From assembly GCA_943360385.1 (NCBI GenBank), contig CALRIM020000032.1:1-22827 (forward strand): 22,827 nt of DNA, written 5' to 3'. The notes under the pieces were generated by a model. The model was given only the letters and a program-made list of their open reading frames with translations, searched no databases and was not told the origin of the DNA. The position numbers were made by a program, and so were the translations under genes. This stretch comes from CAJBVG01 sp943360385. GTDB lineage: Bacteria; Bacteroidota; Bacteroidia; Sphingobacteriales; Sphingobacteriaceae. Shown here piece after piece: positions 22,152 through 22,827 of this stretch; positions within the stretch are counted from its first letter, which is position 1; every line of letters begins with the position of its first letter.

Positions 22152-22186
22152 TTGTAACTTGTAGCTGGTAACTTGTAGCTTGTATT
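22152..22186. repeat. Heptamer tandem array upstream of pth
   Basis: Five contiguous 7-base units: TTGTAAC, TTGTAGC, TGGTAAC, TTGTAGC, TTGTATT. They begin 3 bases before the pth start codon, so they make up the untranslated leader. The unit is the same family (TYGTARY) and orientation as the array at 2795-2872. Confidence 0.85.
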
Positions 22187-22248
22187 AAAAAATTGATTCT
22201 AATTTTTTTTGCATTAGATACAATTCAAAGGGTAAAAATACAAATAAC

Positions 22249-22273
22249 AAAAAAAAGCCGCTAAGAAGCGGCT
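22249..22273 (-). terminator. Intrinsic terminator after rplY
   Basis: Perfect 7-base stem AGCCGCT/AGCGGCT (22256-22262 with 22267-22273) with a 4-base loop, followed on the minus strand by eight T. It lies 21 bases past the rplY stop and separates it from pth. Confidence 0.92.
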
Positions 22274-22294
22274 CTTTAAATGCTTCATTAAAGA

Positions 22295-22827
22295 TTATTT
22301 TTTTGCATCAGCTGCAGCAGCTTCACGCAATGCTCTAGATGTTTCAACAGAAACGATAGAGTTTGCTTTTGCATCAAGAATCACGCAGTTTGGTACTGAA
22401 ACTTCACTTACACGAATCATTTTACCTAATTCTAATCCTTCAATGTTAACCATAACATTATCGGTGATATCTTTTGGTAACCCTTTAACTTTTAATTTTT
22501 TGATTTTGTGAACTAATTTACCACCCATTTTCACCCCTGGAGATGTTCCACTGAAACGAACTGGTAACAACATTGTAACCGGTTTGTCTTCGAAAACTTC
22601 CATGAAATCGATATGATTAATTAAATCAGTCAATGGATGGAACTGGATATCCTGCATCGTAGATCTGAATTTTTTACCATCAATGTTTAATTCAACGAAA
22701 TAAACTTCTGGAGTGTACACAAGGTGTTTAAGATCTGCTTCGAATACTGAGAAGTGAACTTGTTCTTTTCCACCGTACAATACACATGGAACCTTACCTT
22801 CGTAACGTAGCTCCTTTGCATCTCTTT
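22295..22827 (-). CDS. rplY: 50S ribosomal protein L25, CTC/TL5 type (5' end beyond window)
   Basis: 5S rRNA-binding protein; the long CTC form has an N-terminal L25 domain and a C-terminal TL5 beta domain. The 177 codons present end in a stop. Reading continues in frame to the right edge as RDAKELRYEGKVPCVLYGGK, so the TTG codon at 22778-22780 is an internal Leu and not a start. Visible are the L25 core VLYGGKEQVHFSVFEADLKH, VYFVELNIDGKKFRS and DIQFHPLTDLINHIDFMEVF, then the TL5 domain with PVRFSGTSPGVKMGGKLVHK and a short Ala-rich tail AAAADAKK. The true start and the first roughly 15-20 residues lie outside. Confidence 0.95.
   Translation of the reverse strand, partial: RDAKELRYEGKVPCVLYGGKEQVHFSVFEADLKHLVYTPEVYFVELNIDGKKFRSTMQDIQFHPLTDLINHIDFMEVFEDKPVTMLLPVRFSGTSPGVKMGGKLVHKIKKLKVKGLPKDITDNVMVNIEGLELGKMIRVSEVSVPNCVILDAKANSIVSVETSRALREAAAADAKK

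Noticed and set aside
22226..22234. TACCCTTTG as a pth promoter -7 element
   Set aside because: It has three bases, not two, between TA and TTTG, and no TTG at the right distance upstream.

Overview
The window is a core chromosomal segment from a member of the Bacteroidota. The evidence is the AT-rich sequence, the secY-map-infA-rpmJ order, zinc-free forms of S4, S14 and L36, a two-domain CTC-type L25, an SPII lipoprotein of Bacteroidota style, and promoters of the TTG-N19-TAnnTTTG kind. I cannot place it below phylum with confidence. All 38 genes lie on the minus strand, so transcription runs from high to low coordinates.

Layout in transcription order: (1) rplY (L25/CTC, cut by the right window edge) ends in a strong intrinsic terminator at 22249-22273. 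(2) pth (peptidyl-tRNA hydrolase) follows, preceded by a short heptamer repeat array. (3) A strong Bacteroidota-type promoter at 21483-21512 opens a continuous run of 33 translation genes: rpsL-rpsG-fusA, rpsJ-rplC-rplD-rplW-rplB-rpsS-rplV-rpsC-rplP-rpmC-rpsQ, rplN-rplX-rplE-rpsN-rpsH-rplF-rplR-rpsE-rpmD-rplO-secY-map-infA-rpmJ, and rpsM-rpsK-rpsD-rpoA-rplQ. These are the str, S10, spc and alpha operons of other bacteria joined end to end, without tuf. The run closes at an intrinsic terminator at 2952-2992. (4) A 350-base non-coding stretch with degenerate tandem repeats precedes (5) a lone lipoprotein gene of unknown function with its own terminator at 1545-1573. (6) dnaK (490 codons present, 3' end cut by the left edge) has a sigma-54-like motif upstream.

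The genes work together in ribosome assembly, initiation (infA), translocation (fusA), release of peptidyl-tRNA (pth), N-terminal Met removal (map), membrane export (secY), transcription (rpoA) and folding (dnaK). Nearly all gene junctions in the long cluster are tight, and three are TAATG overlaps. The few wide gaps (fusA/rpsJ, rpsJ/rplC, rpsN/rpsH, rpsK/rpsD, rpsD/rpoA, rpoA/rplQ) hold hairpins, repeats or a promoter-like site and are the most interesting non-coding parts.

I see no undescribed multi-gene system, no mobile element, CRISPR array, tRNA or rRNA gene. The items worth a second look are non-coding: a paired repeat element in two alpha-operon gaps, two perfect inverted repeats in the cluster, an internal promoter before rpsH, unusually strong Shine-Dalgarno sequences before rplE, rplX and rplF in a phylum that rarely uses them, and the sigma-54-like site before dnaK.
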